Source: Paenibacillus sp. JDR-2 (GTDB taxonomy: Bacteria; Bacillota; Bacilli; Paenibacillales; Paenibacillaceae). From it: DNA of 64,000 nucleotides. Within the stretch, counting starts at the first letter, position 1, and every line of letters begins with the position of its first letter. Below, piece by piece: positions 28,871-38,409 of the stretch. The notes under the pieces are model-generated. The model saw only the letters and a list, made by a program, of their open reading frames with translations. It did no database searches and was not told where the DNA came from. The position numbers and the translations under genes were made by a program. The stretch spans positions 4,122,001 through 4,186,000 of the forward strand of contig NC_012914.1 of assembly GCF_000023585.1 (NCBI RefSeq). The letters run 5' to 3'.

Positions 28871-29755
28871 TCAGCCCTTCACGGCGCCAATCGTCATCCC
28901 TTTTACGAAATATTTTTGGAAAAACGGGTAAACAAGCAGAATCGGAATAACGCCGATGACCGCAATCGCCATGCGGAACGTCTCGCTTGGCAGCTGCGCC
29001 AAAGCCTGGCTGGTTCCCATCCGGCTGTTCGTGGTCAGGAACTGAATATCGCTCATGATCCGGTTGAGTACGTTTTGCAGACTGAATAAGTCAGGATTCG
29101 TTACGAACACAAGCCCGTTGTTCCAATCATTCCAATAGCCAAGCGCCTGAAACATCCCGACCGTAGCGAGGATTGGCATCGACAGCGGCAAAATGATCCT
29201 GAAATAAGTCTTGAATTCTCCGGCTCCGTCAATCGAAGCCGACTCCAGCATGGCCGTCGGGATGGTCGTGGAGAAGAAGGTACGCATCAACAGCACGTTA
29301 AAGCCGTTCATAAGCAGCCACGGGATCAGCAGCGCAAACAACGTATTTTTCAAATGAAAGACCTGCGTATAGATCAGATAAGTCGGAACAAGTCCCCCGT
29401 TAAACAGCAGCGTGAAAAAGACGATAAACGCAATCGTCTGGCCTCCCGGCAAATCCTTGCGCGACAGCGGGTAGGCCAGCAGCGAAGTGATGATCAGACT
29501 CGCCAACGTTCCGATCACCGTAACCAGGACGGTAACGCCGTAAGCGTGGAAAATTTGGCTCGATTGCTTCCACAGGTATTCATAAGCTTCAAAGCTGAAG
29601 GCCGACGGGAAAAGCGTATAGCCTTCCTTTACGATCGTTGATTCATCGGTAATAGACGCCATGAACAGCAGGATAAAAGGCAGTACGCAAGCGATTGAAA
29701 GAACGATCATGATGATATGCGCGGACCACTGCCAGATCCGGTTTTCTTTATCCAT
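28871..29755 (-). CDS. Carbohydrate ABC transporter permease (LplC/YtcP type)
   Basis: This 294-residue permease has six predicted helices. The cytoplasmic EAA loop reads ESASIDGAGEFKTYFRIILP, which contacts the ATPase. It ends in the typical KYFVKGMTIGAVKG tail. It partners with the upstream LplB-type permease. No ATPase gene lies in the operon, as is normal for this family, where a shared MsmX-like ATPase encoded elsewhere usually serves several importers. AAAGGAGCCC precedes the ATG. Confidence 0.92.
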   Translation of the reverse strand: MDKENRIWQWSAHIIMIVLSIACVLPFILLFMASITDESTIVKEGYTLFPSAFSFEAYEYLWKQSSQIFHAYGVTVLVTVIGTLASLIITSLLAYPLSRKDLPGGQTIAFIVFFTLLFNGGLVPTYLIYTQVFHLKNTLFALLIPWLLMNGFNVLLMRTFFSTTIPTAMLESASIDGAGEFKTYFRIILPLSMPILATVGMFQALGYWNDWNNGLVFVTNPDLFSLQNVLNRIMSDIQFLTTNSRMGTSQALAQLPSETFRMAIAVIGVIPILLVYPFFQKYFVKGMTIGAVKG

Positions 29756-29770
29756 AACAAGGGCTCCTTT

Positions 29771-30703
29771 CTAGAACAACGCGTTCTCTTTGTTGATTTT
29801 GCGGACAACCAGATTGGAGACGAGGACAAGCACGAATCCAACCAGGGACTGATAAAATCCCGCCGCGGCGGACATCCCGATATCGCCAAGCTGCATTAAC
29901 CCGCGGAACACATACGTGTCGATAACGTTTGTTGTGGAGAACAAGGCTCCCGAGTTCATCGGCACCTGATAGAACAAGCCGAAGTCCGAGTAGAAGATCC
30001 GGCCGATGCCAAGCAACGTCAGCATAATGATGACCGGCGTGATCATCGGGATCGTAATCTTGCGGATTTGCAGCCACTTGGAGGCTCCGTCCAGCTTCGC
30101 CGCTTCGTAGTATTCCGGATCAATGCCGATGATGGCCGCCAGGAAGACGATGCAGGAGTAGCCCGCCCCCTTCCACAGATGGACAATCGTCAGGATATAC
30201 GGCCAATATTTCGGTTCGTTATACCAATTGATGGGTTCCATGCCTAACGCGGGAAGAATGGTCTTGTTAATGAATCCCGTATCGATGCTGAGCATCGCAT
30301 AGACGAGATAGCTGACCAGAATGATCGAAATAAGGAACGGCAGGATAATCACGCTCTGGTATAGACGCGATGCGAATCGGCTGCGGATCTCGTTCAGCAG
30401 GATCGCAATCGCGACCGCTAACGCAAGTCCAAGCACAATAAATACGACATTGTAAAGCAAGGTATTGCGCGTAATGAGCCAAGCGTCGCTTGTTTTGAAC
30501 AGGTATTCGAAGTTCCGGAATCCAATCCAGTCGCTGTGCCACAGCCCCTTGCGGAAGTTAATGTCCTTGAAAGCAATCGACAAGCCGAATAACGGCATGT
30601 AATTGTTGACGGCCAGGTAAGCAAGCCCCGGCAGAAGCATGATGTACAGCGGTATGAACCGGCGAAGGCTTCTTCTTTTGCCGCGATGCGTGATGGTAGT
30701 CAC
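29771..30703 (-). CDS. Carbohydrate ABC transporter permease (LplB/YteP type)
   Basis: This 310-residue permease has six helices, with an N-terminal basic segment and the family motif NYMPLFGLSIAFKD. The EAA loop is EAAKLDGASKWLQIRKITIP. The start is GTG 30703 behind GGGGAGAG. The gene is separated from the binding-protein gene by 215 nt containing a hairpin, and is followed after 15 nt by the second permease. Confidence 0.92.
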   Translation of the reverse strand: MTTITHRGKRRSLRRFIPLYIMLLPGLAYLAVNNYMPLFGLSIAFKDINFRKGLWHSDWIGFRNFEYLFKTSDAWLITRNTLLYNVVFIVLGLALAVAIAILLNEIRSRFASRLYQSVIILPFLISIILVSYLVYAMLSIDTGFINKTILPALGMEPINWYNEPKYWPYILTIVHLWKGAGYSCIVFLAAIIGIDPEYYEAAKLDGASKWLQIRKITIPMITPVIIMLTLLGIGRIFYSDFGLFYQVPMNSGALFSTTNVIDTYVFRGLMQLGDIGMSAAAGFYQSLVGFVLVLVSNLVVRKINKENALF

Positions 30704-30861
30704 CGCTTCTCTCCCCTTTCTCGTTCGGCTTAATGCCGGGTTGTATCCTTATGGTAATGAATTTAGGACTCCCCCCTCTACCGCGCGAACGACTTCCGTC
30801 TTGCGTTTTACCGACCTTCATTCGTCCTTATTAGTCCTTCTCGCAAAGCTATGCAAAACGC

Positions 30862-30892
30862 AAAAAACCGACCAAAACGAGTTTGGTCGGTT
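30862..30892 (-). terminator. Intra-operon hairpin between binding-protein and permease genes
   Basis: AACCGACCAAA and TTTGGTCGGTT (30866-30876, 30882-30892) form an 11-bp stem followed on the minus strand by six T. It lies 27 nt after the binding-protein stop. A partial terminator here would give more binding protein than permease. Confidence 0.8.
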
Positions 30893-30918
30893 GCAGCCTG
30901 ACTAAAGCCATGCCGTCA

Positions 30919-32445
30919 TTATTGCGCAGTGTTAGCCTGAGCCCATGCATACAGCTGTTTTTGCTTCTCGGCGATAATCTTGTCGATCCCCGCAGCCTTC
31001 AGCTTGGAGATGAATTCCGGCAGCACCTTCTCCGGATCCACGCTGCCTGTCTCCAGCGGCATTTCGTATTGCGTAATCACGTTGGACACGGCGGCGTACT
31101 CCGTTTTCACCGGTGTCGGATCAAAGCCAAAGCCCAGCGCTTTGGAACGTTTCGCCGCTTTGTTGAATTCCTCCATTTTACTCCAGATCGCCGGATCGTT
31201 GCCCTTCATCACATACGACAGGAACTGATTGCCAAACATCCAGCCATACGGCATGTTGTAGCCGGTTGTCGTCGCGTCAACGCCTGCCGGATATTCAATG
31301 ACATTATCCCCGTCCTGCGATTTCACGTAATGAGTGCCTTCAATTCCCCAGTCGAGCAAATTGACGATTTCCTTGTCCGAATACATCAGGTTGAGGAATT
31401 GCATCGCTTTATCCTCCAGCTTCGTGTTTACCGGGATTCCCCACATCGCGCCGGTAACCGTGCTGGTCATGGCAACAGCCGGCAACAGTTCGGTCGCGAC
31501 GAGCGGCGTACCTGCCGCTTGCGATTCCTGCTCGGCGAAGCCGGGCTTCATGCCCGCTAAATACGCAAACCCTTTATTGGACTTAATCAGCTCCCAAGGC
31601 GTTGTCTTATTGGTGCCGGCATCCTTCATAATATAGCCCTTCTGGTACCAATCGCGAAGTCTGGTCAAGAGATCCTTGTATTCCTGCGTTTCATAAAGGT
31701 TGACTACCTTCAGGCCGTTATCGTAACCCGGCAGAACGCCGATGCCGTCGCCAAGACGGTCATAGAACAGATAATTCTCCAGATAGGTCTGTCCGGCACC
31801 GGAAGGAATAAGCGGAGCAAAGCCTTCTCCGTCTTTTACCGTTTTCAGCACATTGTCGAGGTCATTCAGCGTCTTGATCGAGGCTGTATCAATGTGATAT
31901 TTATCAACGAGATCCTTGCGCATGGTGACACCGTAATAGGCTGCCATATCCCGCACGCTTGGAATCGCGTAGGTCTGATTTTTCACTTTGGCTGCGCTCA
32001 AATAACCTTCTCCGACTGCAGTCTTAATGCCTTCCCCGTATTTGTCCAGCAGTTCGTCGAGCGGAACAAGCTGTTCTTTCGACACCATGCTGTTGTACAA
32101 AGCGCCCGAGACAAACATCAAATCCAGCTTCTCGTTGCTGGTCAGCATCAAATTCGTCTGCTGCACCCATTCTCCCCCGCTGATGGAAGTCAAATGGACT
32201 CTCGCCTGGATCTTTTGTTCGGTAATCTTGTTAATCGCATCCTCAACCAGCTTCAAATCCTGTGGCGACGTTCCCGGAAAAGCGATCGTGAGCTCATCGA
32301 TCTTGCCGCTTGGCGCCGAAGACGCTTTACTCCCCGTGTTTTCGGATCCGTTACTGCCGCCGTTTCCGTTATTGCCGCCGCATGCCGACAAGGTCAGCGA
32401 GATCGCAAGAAGCAGCGCCGAAGTTACGGCCAAAGACTTTTTCAT
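30919..32445 (-). CDS. Carbohydrate-binding lipoprotein (extracellular solute-binding family 1)
   Basis: This 508-residue lipoprotein has a signal with lipobox LTLSAC, a Gly/Asn/Ser-rich tether and a large bilobal sugar-binding fold like LplA and related Paenibacillus proteins. Such proteins generally bind oligosaccharides, consistent with the downstream glycosidases without signal peptides. The frame extends to 32469, but ATG 32445 follows GGGGGGAA and starts directly at MKKSLAV. It is controlled by the two-component pair just upstream by context. Confidence 0.9.
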   Translation of the reverse strand: MKKSLAVTSALLLAISLTLSACGGNNGNGGSNGSENTGSKASSAPSGKIDELTIAFPGTSPQDLKLVEDAINKITEQKIQARVHLTSISGGEWVQQTNLMLTSNEKLDLMFVSGALYNSMVSKEQLVPLDELLDKYGEGIKTAVGEGYLSAAKVKNQTYAIPSVRDMAAYYGVTMRKDLVDKYHIDTASIKTLNDLDNVLKTVKDGEGFAPLIPSGAGQTYLENYLFYDRLGDGIGVLPGYDNGLKVVNLYETQEYKDLLTRLRDWYQKGYIMKDAGTNKTTPWELIKSNKGFAYLAGMKPGFAEQESQAAGTPLVATELLPAVAMTSTVTGAMWGIPVNTKLEDKAMQFLNLMYSDKEIVNLLDWGIEGTHYVKSQDGDNVIEYPAGVDATTTGYNMPYGWMFGNQFLSYVMKGNDPAIWSKMEEFNKAAKRSKALGFGFDPTPVKTEYAAVSNVITQYEMPLETGSVDPEKVLPEFISKLKAAGIDKIIAEKQKQLYAWAQANTAQ

Positions 32446-32522
32446 TTTGGTTCCCCCCGCTAAATACATTTTCGTGAAGCTGTCTATATTGTAAAATGAC
32501 TACGCTTCACCCTCTGCTGTTC

Positions 32523-34139
32523 TTACGACTTCACGCTGTCACTTTGACGACTTTCCTGCGACTGCCGATATTCCAGCGGATTAATGCCCATATATTTTTT
32601 GAAAATGCGGGAGAAATGCGAAAAGTTTGCGTAACCAATCCGGCTCGCCACCGCGCTGACCGCCAAATCCGTATTCGCTAGCAGCTCGGCGGCAATACGA
32701 AGACGCTGCTGCAGCAAATAATCCGAGATCGACATCCCGGTCTCGCGCTTGAAGATCCGGGTCAAATAATCCGGGTTCAGATACACATGGCTTGCAATAT
32801 CTTCTCTGGAGATTTCCTCGGCTAGATGCTGATGAATATAAGTTTTCGCTTGTTCGACGACACTTGGCGAATGCTCAAGCGAGTTCATGTAATCAAGCGA
32901 TTTGCCTACGATATGACGAATCCAGATAAGCGCATCCTTCGCCGACCTGCCTGCTCGGGCAAAGCGTTCAACCGAAAGGCTGTCGCTAAGCAGTTGATGT
33001 GCCTGGATCCCTTTAATCTGCAGAACATAATGAACCATCTGCTGAAAATCCTGTATAAACAGCGCTAGAAGCTGAGGCGTAAGCCGGCCCGCATCGACCT
33101 GCTGACCGATGAAGCTCTCTGCTTCCGCGATCACTTTTTCCCTTGCCCCTTCCTTCAGCATGATCCCCCACATCCCCATATCGGGGAGCGTTTGCGGAGA
33201 AGCCGTGCCTGTCCGATCTCCAAGAAAAACAACGCAGTTGTCCGAAGCCACATTATCGGCATCCATCCGCTGCAAGCGCTGATAGGCCGCGGCCATCTCA
33301 TGCCCCCGAACTTTCTCTCCGACATAGCAGGACACGTCGCACATGAAATAATCGCGGCAAGCCGAGATATAAGATTCGCATAACGCTTTCAGCACCGCTG
33401 GCTCCGAGGCCTCTTTGCCGCCGTTCAACACGAGCAGCATCGCATCGTCACCCGTGGCAATAAGCAGGCCGCTATCCTGCCGCCGCATCATTACTTCTTC
33501 TGCGGCTTTGCGCAGCGCATACTCCATCGTCTTCTTATCCCTGAGCGAATACTCCTTATACCAACGGCGGACTCGCAATAGAATGGGCAGGAAAACAAGC
33601 TTGTCGGAATACGGAATGTTGCGTTCCTGCGCTGCCGTGTTAATCGCCCGCGGCAAAGCCGGAATAGCCTGACCCAGCACATCCAGCCAGAACCGCTCTA
33701 CCAGCATCGGCTGATGCTGCAGCCAAAATTTGCCGAATTGGCTGAATTCGCTCATATGCTGCTCCTTGTCCATTTTGCGGATCGCTTTCTCCACGACAGC
33801 CTTAAGCTCGTCATAAGGAATCGGCTTCAGCAGATAATCGAGACTACCCAGCTGAATCGCTTGTTTCGCATACTGGAAATCGGCATGACAGGTAAGAAAT
33901 ATCGTTTCCGTCCCGGACCAATGGCTTCTCACCCACTCCAGAAGCTGAAGCCCGGAAGCCTTCGGCATTTCGATATCGCATAGCAAGATATCAACCCGCT
34001 CCCGGCCGAAAACCTCCATAGCCTGATCGGCATTATAAGCCGTCATAACCCGGGAGATACCGATCGATGGCCAGTCAACGCCGGATTTCAGACCTTCTAC
34101 CGCGATCGGTTCATCATCCACAATAAGCAGCTGACGCAT
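32523..34139 (-). CDS. AraC-type response regulator (YesN family)
   Basis: This 538-residue regulator has an N-terminal receiver domain (1-120) with acidic pocket DDE at 8-10, phospho-acceptor Asp in LLCDIEMP (about 56) and Lys in LLKPI (about 105). A long middle region of unknown role follows. Two AraC-type helix-turn-helix motifs occupy the C-terminus (about 430-530). It starts 6 nt after the kinase stop behind AAAGGAG. Members of this family activate adjacent sugar-uptake operons. Confidence 0.93.
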   Translation of the reverse strand: MRQLLIVDDEPIAVEGLKSGVDWPSIGISRVMTAYNADQAMEVFGRERVDILLCDIEMPKASGLQLLEWVRSHWSGTETIFLTCHADFQYAKQAIQLGSLDYLLKPIPYDELKAVVEKAIRKMDKEQHMSEFSQFGKFWLQHQPMLVERFWLDVLGQAIPALPRAINTAAQERNIPYSDKLVFLPILLRVRRWYKEYSLRDKKTMEYALRKAAEEVMMRRQDSGLLIATGDDAMLLVLNGGKEASEPAVLKALCESYISACRDYFMCDVSCYVGEKVRGHEMAAAYQRLQRMDADNVASDNCVVFLGDRTGTASPQTLPDMGMWGIMLKEGAREKVIAEAESFIGQQVDAGRLTPQLLALFIQDFQQMVHYVLQIKGIQAHQLLSDSLSVERFARAGRSAKDALIWIRHIVGKSLDYMNSLEHSPSVVEQAKTYIHQHLAEEISREDIASHVYLNPDYLTRIFKRETGMSISDYLLQQRLRIAAELLANTDLAVSAVASRIGYANFSHFSRIFKKYMGINPLEYRQSQESRQSDSVKS

Positions 34140-34145
34140 ACCCTT

Positions 34146-35897
34146 TCACTCCTTTTGCTCCTGGCTTGCATGTAGAGGAATCGCAATCTCGGTAACCGCT
34201 CCTTGCGGGTCATCGTTGTAGCAATCCATCCATGCCTTGTCGCCGAATTGCAGCTTCAATCTTTCTCTAATATTCCATAGACCGATATGCTCGCCGGCCT
34301 CATCCGTATAGATCTTTCCTTGACGCAAACGGGAAAGGGCTGCCTCCGAATAACCTTCGCCGGTATCCCTTACCGTAACGACGACCATCGGCTCCTCTGC
34401 CAAGTCGTCAAGTTCCGCTTCTATAATCAGCTTAATCGGTTCTCCAGGCTTAACCGCATGCTTTACGGAGTTCTCTACCACCGTCTGCAGAAGAAGCGGA
34501 GGAATAGCCGTTGTCTCCAAATAAGACGGAATGTCCACCTCGCAAGAAAAGGTATCCGGAAACCGCATTTGCTGAATTCGCAAATAGTGCCGAATATGAC
34601 TCAACTCATTCTTAAGCGGTACAAGGGGATGAGAGCTTTGAAACAGGTATCGAAAATAAAGCACGAGATGCATCGTCATTTCCTGAATCGGTTCAAATTG
34701 CTTTACCTGCGCCAGATTGTACAAAATGTTTAACGAGTTCATGAAAAAATGCGGATTGATTTGCAGCTGCAGTTGTTTAAGCTCCGCCCTTTGTTTGCTA
34801 AGCTGCTCTTCATACACATGAATTTTAAGCTCTTCAATCTTGGAGATCATCGTATTAAAGGTCTGGTTAACCAGCTGAATCTCATCAGGTGCCTTGGCGG
34901 CGTCAATCCGGATGGTAAAGTTGCCCTTCCCGATCATTCTCATCGCGCTGACCATCTTGCTGAGAGGCTGCAAAATCACCTTGCGCAAAATCAGAAAGCT
35001 AAGCGGCAGCATAAGCAAGGCCAATAAAATCACGACGGCGGACGCTTTGGTCAGATAAGGGAGATTCTCCAAAATAGACTCATCCGGAATAGCGGCCGCG
35101 AGGCTAAAGCTTCCTTTTGCCGAGGATTCGCCCACTATTAAGAACTTGTCCTCCTGACCGGATAAATAATAGCTCTGAAACCCATCCGAGAAGTTCAGTT
35201 TTTCGCTCGAGAGATCTCTTGTCGCAGCCAAAATGCTCCCCTTGTCATCAACGAGGAGTACGGCTCCGGTGTTGCCGGTACGCATTCCGCGCAGCGGCTG
35301 CAGCACGGTTGACGCCTTCACCCAAGCTCCGACAAAAAGATCGCCGTCACGCATAAGACGAACGAGGTACGACTCTCCGTCCAGCTGCATGATCTTCCAC
35401 TCAACGTTCCGGTATTGCGATTTCTGCGTCAGTTCGGTCACCCTGTCCGCAAGCGCTTGGCGGATATGGGTCAGCTGAGGGTAGGACAAGTTGCCTTTGT
35501 ACGCCTCAACGCCTTCATGATGGATTAAGGAATAGACATAAAAACCGTCAATATAAGGGTAAATCGACAGGTCCGAAGTCAGCTTGCGGTAGACCGCGGT
35601 TTTGGCCAGAACGAAATCGTCTTCCGTCCTCGCATCGCCCATGTCCTGCACATTGAGATCCGTTGAGGTTAGACCGGCCAGATGTCTCTCTACCTCGGTC
35701 AGCTGCCCATCCGTCTGATTCATATAAATATCGATTAAGCTTTTGTTCGACGCCGCTACCTGACTATGAACGACGTTCATGCTATATGAATTGTTATAGA
35801 GAAGAAGCGCGATTAAAGGCAAGGTAATACCTAAAAGGCCAAGCACCAGCTTGACCGGAATCGAATTCCACGGAATAGCTTTTAAACGTTTGAACAT
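34146..35897 (-). CDS. Sensor histidine kinase (YesM family)
   Basis: This 583-residue membrane kinase has one helix near the N-terminus (about 12-32), an extracellular Cache-like sensor (about 35-275), a second helix (about 280-305), a HAMP domain, and a His_kinase domain of the LytS/YesM type with phospho-His in NPHFMNSLNILYNL. An HATPase_c domain completes it (QTVVENSVKHA, DTGEGYS). It probably senses ligand-loaded binding protein or free glycan. The frame extends to 35939, but GGAGGG supports ATG 35897. Confidence 0.92.
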   Translation of the reverse strand: MFKRLKAIPWNSIPVKLVLGLLGITLPLIALLLYNNSYSMNVVHSQVAASNKSLIDIYMNQTDGQLTEVERHLAGLTSTDLNVQDMGDARTEDDFVLAKTAVYRKLTSDLSIYPYIDGFYVYSLIHHEGVEAYKGNLSYPQLTHIRQALADRVTELTQKSQYRNVEWKIMQLDGESYLVRLMRDGDLFVGAWVKASTVLQPLRGMRTGNTGAVLLVDDKGSILAATRDLSSEKLNFSDGFQSYYLSGQEDKFLIVGESSAKGSFSLAAAIPDESILENLPYLTKASAVVILLALLMLPLSFLILRKVILQPLSKMVSAMRMIGKGNFTIRIDAAKAPDEIQLVNQTFNTMISKIEELKIHVYEEQLSKQRAELKQLQLQINPHFFMNSLNILYNLAQVKQFEPIQEMTMHLVLYFRYLFQSSHPLVPLKNELSHIRHYLRIQQMRFPDTFSCEVDIPSYLETTAIPPLLLQTVVENSVKHAVKPGEPIKLIIEAELDDLAEEPMVVVTVRDTGEGYSEAALSRLRQGKIYTDEAGEHIGLWNIRERLKLQFGDKAWMDCYNDDPQGAVTEIAIPLHASQEQKE

Positions 35898-36038
35898 TCG
35901 GGCCCTCCGATCGAAGTTCCTCATCATAGCGGCTTTCACCCGATTCTGCCGTCACTCTTCATCTTACTTGATCGCATTTAGTATGGTCTATGCCTTTGCC
36001 GACTACTCTTTTGCTCTTTCCCGACCTGCGCGCATGCC

Positions 36039-36077
36039 AAAAAGCCCAAGTCCTGAGAAGATCCGGACCTGGGCTTT
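36039..36077 (-). terminator. Terminator of the acid-sugar operon
   Basis: On the minus strand, AAAGCCCAGGTCC pairs with GGACTTGGGCTTT (one wobble) and is followed by five T. It lies 21 nt beyond the stop of the PdxA-family gene. Confidence 0.88.
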
Positions 36078-36097
36078 ATCATAATATCGTTACGAGA

Positions 36098-37087
36098 TTA
36101 GCGCTTTGGCGCAAGCTCTACCGCTTGGCGGAGCGCTTCCTTAATGCTTTGGTCGTCCGCGATGCCTTTGCCTGCAATATCGAAGGCCGTCCCGTGATCG
36201 ACGCTTGTGCGGATAATCGGCAGGCCGACGGTAATGTTCACGCCAGCTTCCAAGCCAAGCACCTTCACCGGACCGTGTCCCTGATCGTGGTACATGGCTA
36301 CAACGATATCAAAGTCGCCTCGCGTCGTACGGAAGAACAAAGTATCCGCCGGCAGAGGTCCTTGCACGTTAATGCCTTCCCGCTGCGCCCGCTGAACGCC
36401 TGGGATTACCTTCTGCTCCTCTTCGCCGTAGCCGAACAGCCCGTTCTCGCCCGCATGAGGATTAATGCCGCAAACCGCGATGCGAGGTTCCGCATAACCG
36501 GCTTTCCGAAGCGTCTGGTGAGCCATTTGGATCACCTTGTAGACACGTTCCGGCTCGATCATTCTTACTGCATCGATTATCCCTACATGCGTGGTCACGT
36601 GAATAACCTTCAGCTTTGGAGCGGAGAGCATCATCGCAAAATCCTGCGTCTCCGTCAGATCGGCCAGAATCTCCGTATGACCCGGATAAATATGGCCGCC
36701 CTTATGCAGCGCTTCTTTGTTCAGCGGCGCCGTGCAGATGCCGTCGATCAGCCCTTCGTTCGCCAGCTCAATGGCTGTCTTCAAGTACATAAACGCGGCA
36801 TGACCCGCTTCCGGAGACACTTGTCCAAACGGCAGGTCGGCGGGCAGCAGATTCAGATCAAGGCAATCCACCGTGCCGTATTCGTATTGCGCTTCCGTTA
36901 CTGAAGCAATAGGACGAACCTTGAGCTCGCTGTTTACGACTCGGGCCGCACGCTCTAAGATCTTGGCATCGCCGATCACAAACGGATTGCTGTCCTCGTA
37001 TACCTTGTTATCGCCAAGAGCTTTCATAATAATCTCGGGGCCGACGCCTGCGCCGTCTCCCATTGTGATCCCAATAATCGCTTTCAT
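36098..37087 (-). CDS. pdxA: PdxA-family 4-phospho-acid-sugar dehydrogenase (PdxA2-like)
   Basis: This 329-residue NAD-dependent dehydrogenase belongs to the PdxA family (ITMGDGAGVGPEI at the N-terminus, GHTEILADL, HDQGHGPVK). Classical PdxA makes vitamin B6 from 4-phosphohydroxy-L-threonine. PdxA2 paralogues oxidatively decarboxylate 4-phospho-D-threonate or -erythronate to dihydroxyacetone phosphate. The location 2 nt after a DUF1537 kinase gene and beside a KdgT-type permease strongly favours the catabolic role. Start ATG 37087 follows GAAGAGGGG; the longer frame to 37132 would overlap the kinase gene. Confidence 0.9.
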   Translation of the reverse strand: MKAIIGITMGDGAGVGPEIIMKALGDNKVYEDSNPFVIGDAKILERAARVVNSELKVRPIASVTEAQYEYGTVDCLDLNLLPADLPFGQVSPEAGHAAFMYLKTAIELANEGLIDGICTAPLNKEALHKGGHIYPGHTEILADLTETQDFAMMLSAPKLKVIHVTTHVGIIDAVRMIEPERVYKVIQMAHQTLRKAGYAEPRIAVCGINPHAGENGLFGYGEEEQKVIPGVQRAQREGINVQGPLPADTLFFRTTRGDFDIVVAMYHDQGHGPVKVLGLEAGVNITVGLPIIRTSVDHGTAFDIAGKGIADDQSIKEALRQAVELAPKR

Positions 37088-37089
37088 TG

Positions 37090-38391
37090 TTATTCCCCTC
37101 TTCCTTCTCGTATATGCTGCATGGCATGCCATAACGATCCTTTACGGCCGAACGCCCCTGCTTTCGTAATTGCCGGCAATCTGGAGCCCCCAACCAAAGT
37201 TCCGTACGGGATACCCGGCTCCACCTCATGATGAAGTTCAAAACCGCTGACGCCTAAATACCGGCATACGGCTTTGGCTGTATCGCCGCCGGTCAGCACG
37301 AGACCTTGTACGGAGCTGCTTGCCGCAACCTGGCTTGTAATCTGACCAAGGGTATCCGCAATCCGGTTGGAGACATCCGAGGAATCTAGTCCTAGCGCGG
37401 CTCCCTTTTCCTTGGCTGCGCGGACTTGCTCGGGAGAAGAACCGGCGTGCAGCGAAATATCTTTCCCCGTTGCGATCGCAAGCTGCAGCTCAGCCGCACA
37501 CCTGGCGATTTCGCGCTCCCGCTCTTCCACCGGTCCGATTGCCGCAAGCGGATCCATCTCCAAAGCGGCGACATTAGCCTGCCGGTTAACCTCCGCAACT
37601 TGTTCCCGGGTAATAGCCGATATGCTTCCCGCTACGAGAATGACGGCACCTTCCGCAGATTGTTTTTCGTATCGTTCGGCGGATCTCGTCGGATCCGGCG
37701 TAATCAGGAACTCCGCCAAGCCGGCCGAGCCTCCCCACAAAACGCCGGATTGGAATACCGGCATAAGCGCGGCAATAATGGCAAGATCCTCATCCGTCTC
37801 CGCATCGAACACAAACAGCTTTACGGTGTGACGAAGTTGTTCTTCGATAAATTGGCGAACCGCCTCCGGACCTTTGCGTAACAATGCAAGCTCTACGTTT
37901 ACGCTGGCAAGGCCGGATTGCTCCTGCAAAACATAGGCGACACGGGAATCCGGAACCGGTGTCTTCGGATCTCTCGCCATCTCGGTTTCGTGAATCGGCG
38001 TACCGTTCAAATAATGAACTCCTCCAACGGTCGTCCGGCCGATTCTTGGAAAAGCAGGCGCAATAAAAGCGGCAGCAAAGCCAAAGCTGTCCATAACTCC
38101 GCGTATTTCCTGCCCCAGATTGCCTCTTAGCGTAGAGTCCATTTTTTTGTAAATAAAGCTGAAGCCTTTATCTTTGAGCGCCGCGGCTGCACTCGCCGCC
38201 CGCTTGTAAGCCAGCTCTCCCGGTATCGAGCGGCTGTCCGTGTCGATTACGATCACATCCAGCTCCGAATGATCATCGGGAATGGCCGACCAATCAAACA
38301 GCACCTGCGTCTTTAGGCCATTCCGGGCAAATTGAACGCCGGAGTCCGATGCGCCGGTTAAATCATCTGCAATAATCGATATCTGTTTCAC
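37090..38391 (-). CDS. Four-carbon acid sugar kinase (DUF1537)
   Basis: This 433-residue kinase shows the DUF1537 N-terminal substrate domain (IIADDLTGASDSG at 7-19) and C-terminal nucleotide-binding domain (VLTGGDTAKAV near 365). Characterised relatives phosphorylate D-threonate, D-erythronate or 3-oxo-tetronate at O4. With only PdxA2 downstream, and no OtnC/OtnI/LtnD-like genes nearby, a two-step D-threonate or D-erythronate route is the best fit. The start is GTG 38391, 7 nt after GGAGG. Confidence 0.9.
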   Translation of the reverse strand: MKQISIIADDLTGASDSGVQFARNGLKTQVLFDWSAIPDDHSELDVIVIDTDSRSIPGELAYKRAASAAAALKDKGFSFIYKKMDSTLRGNLGQEIRGVMDSFGFAAAFIAPAFPRIGRTTVGGVHYLNGTPIHETEMARDPKTPVPDSRVAYVLQEQSGLASVNVELALLRKGPEAVRQFIEEQLRHTVKLFVFDAETDEDLAIIAALMPVFQSGVLWGGSAGLAEFLITPDPTRSAERYEKQSAEGAVILVAGSISAITREQVAEVNRQANVAALEMDPLAAIGPVEEREREIARCAAELQLAIATGKDISLHAGSSPEQVRAAKEKGAALGLDSSDVSNRIADTLGQITSQVAASSSVQGLVLTGGDTAKAVCRYLGVSGFELHHEVEPGIPYGTLVGGSRLPAITKAGAFGRKGSLWHAMQHIREGRGE

Positions 38392-38409
38392 GTTGCATCC
38401 TCCGTCGTT

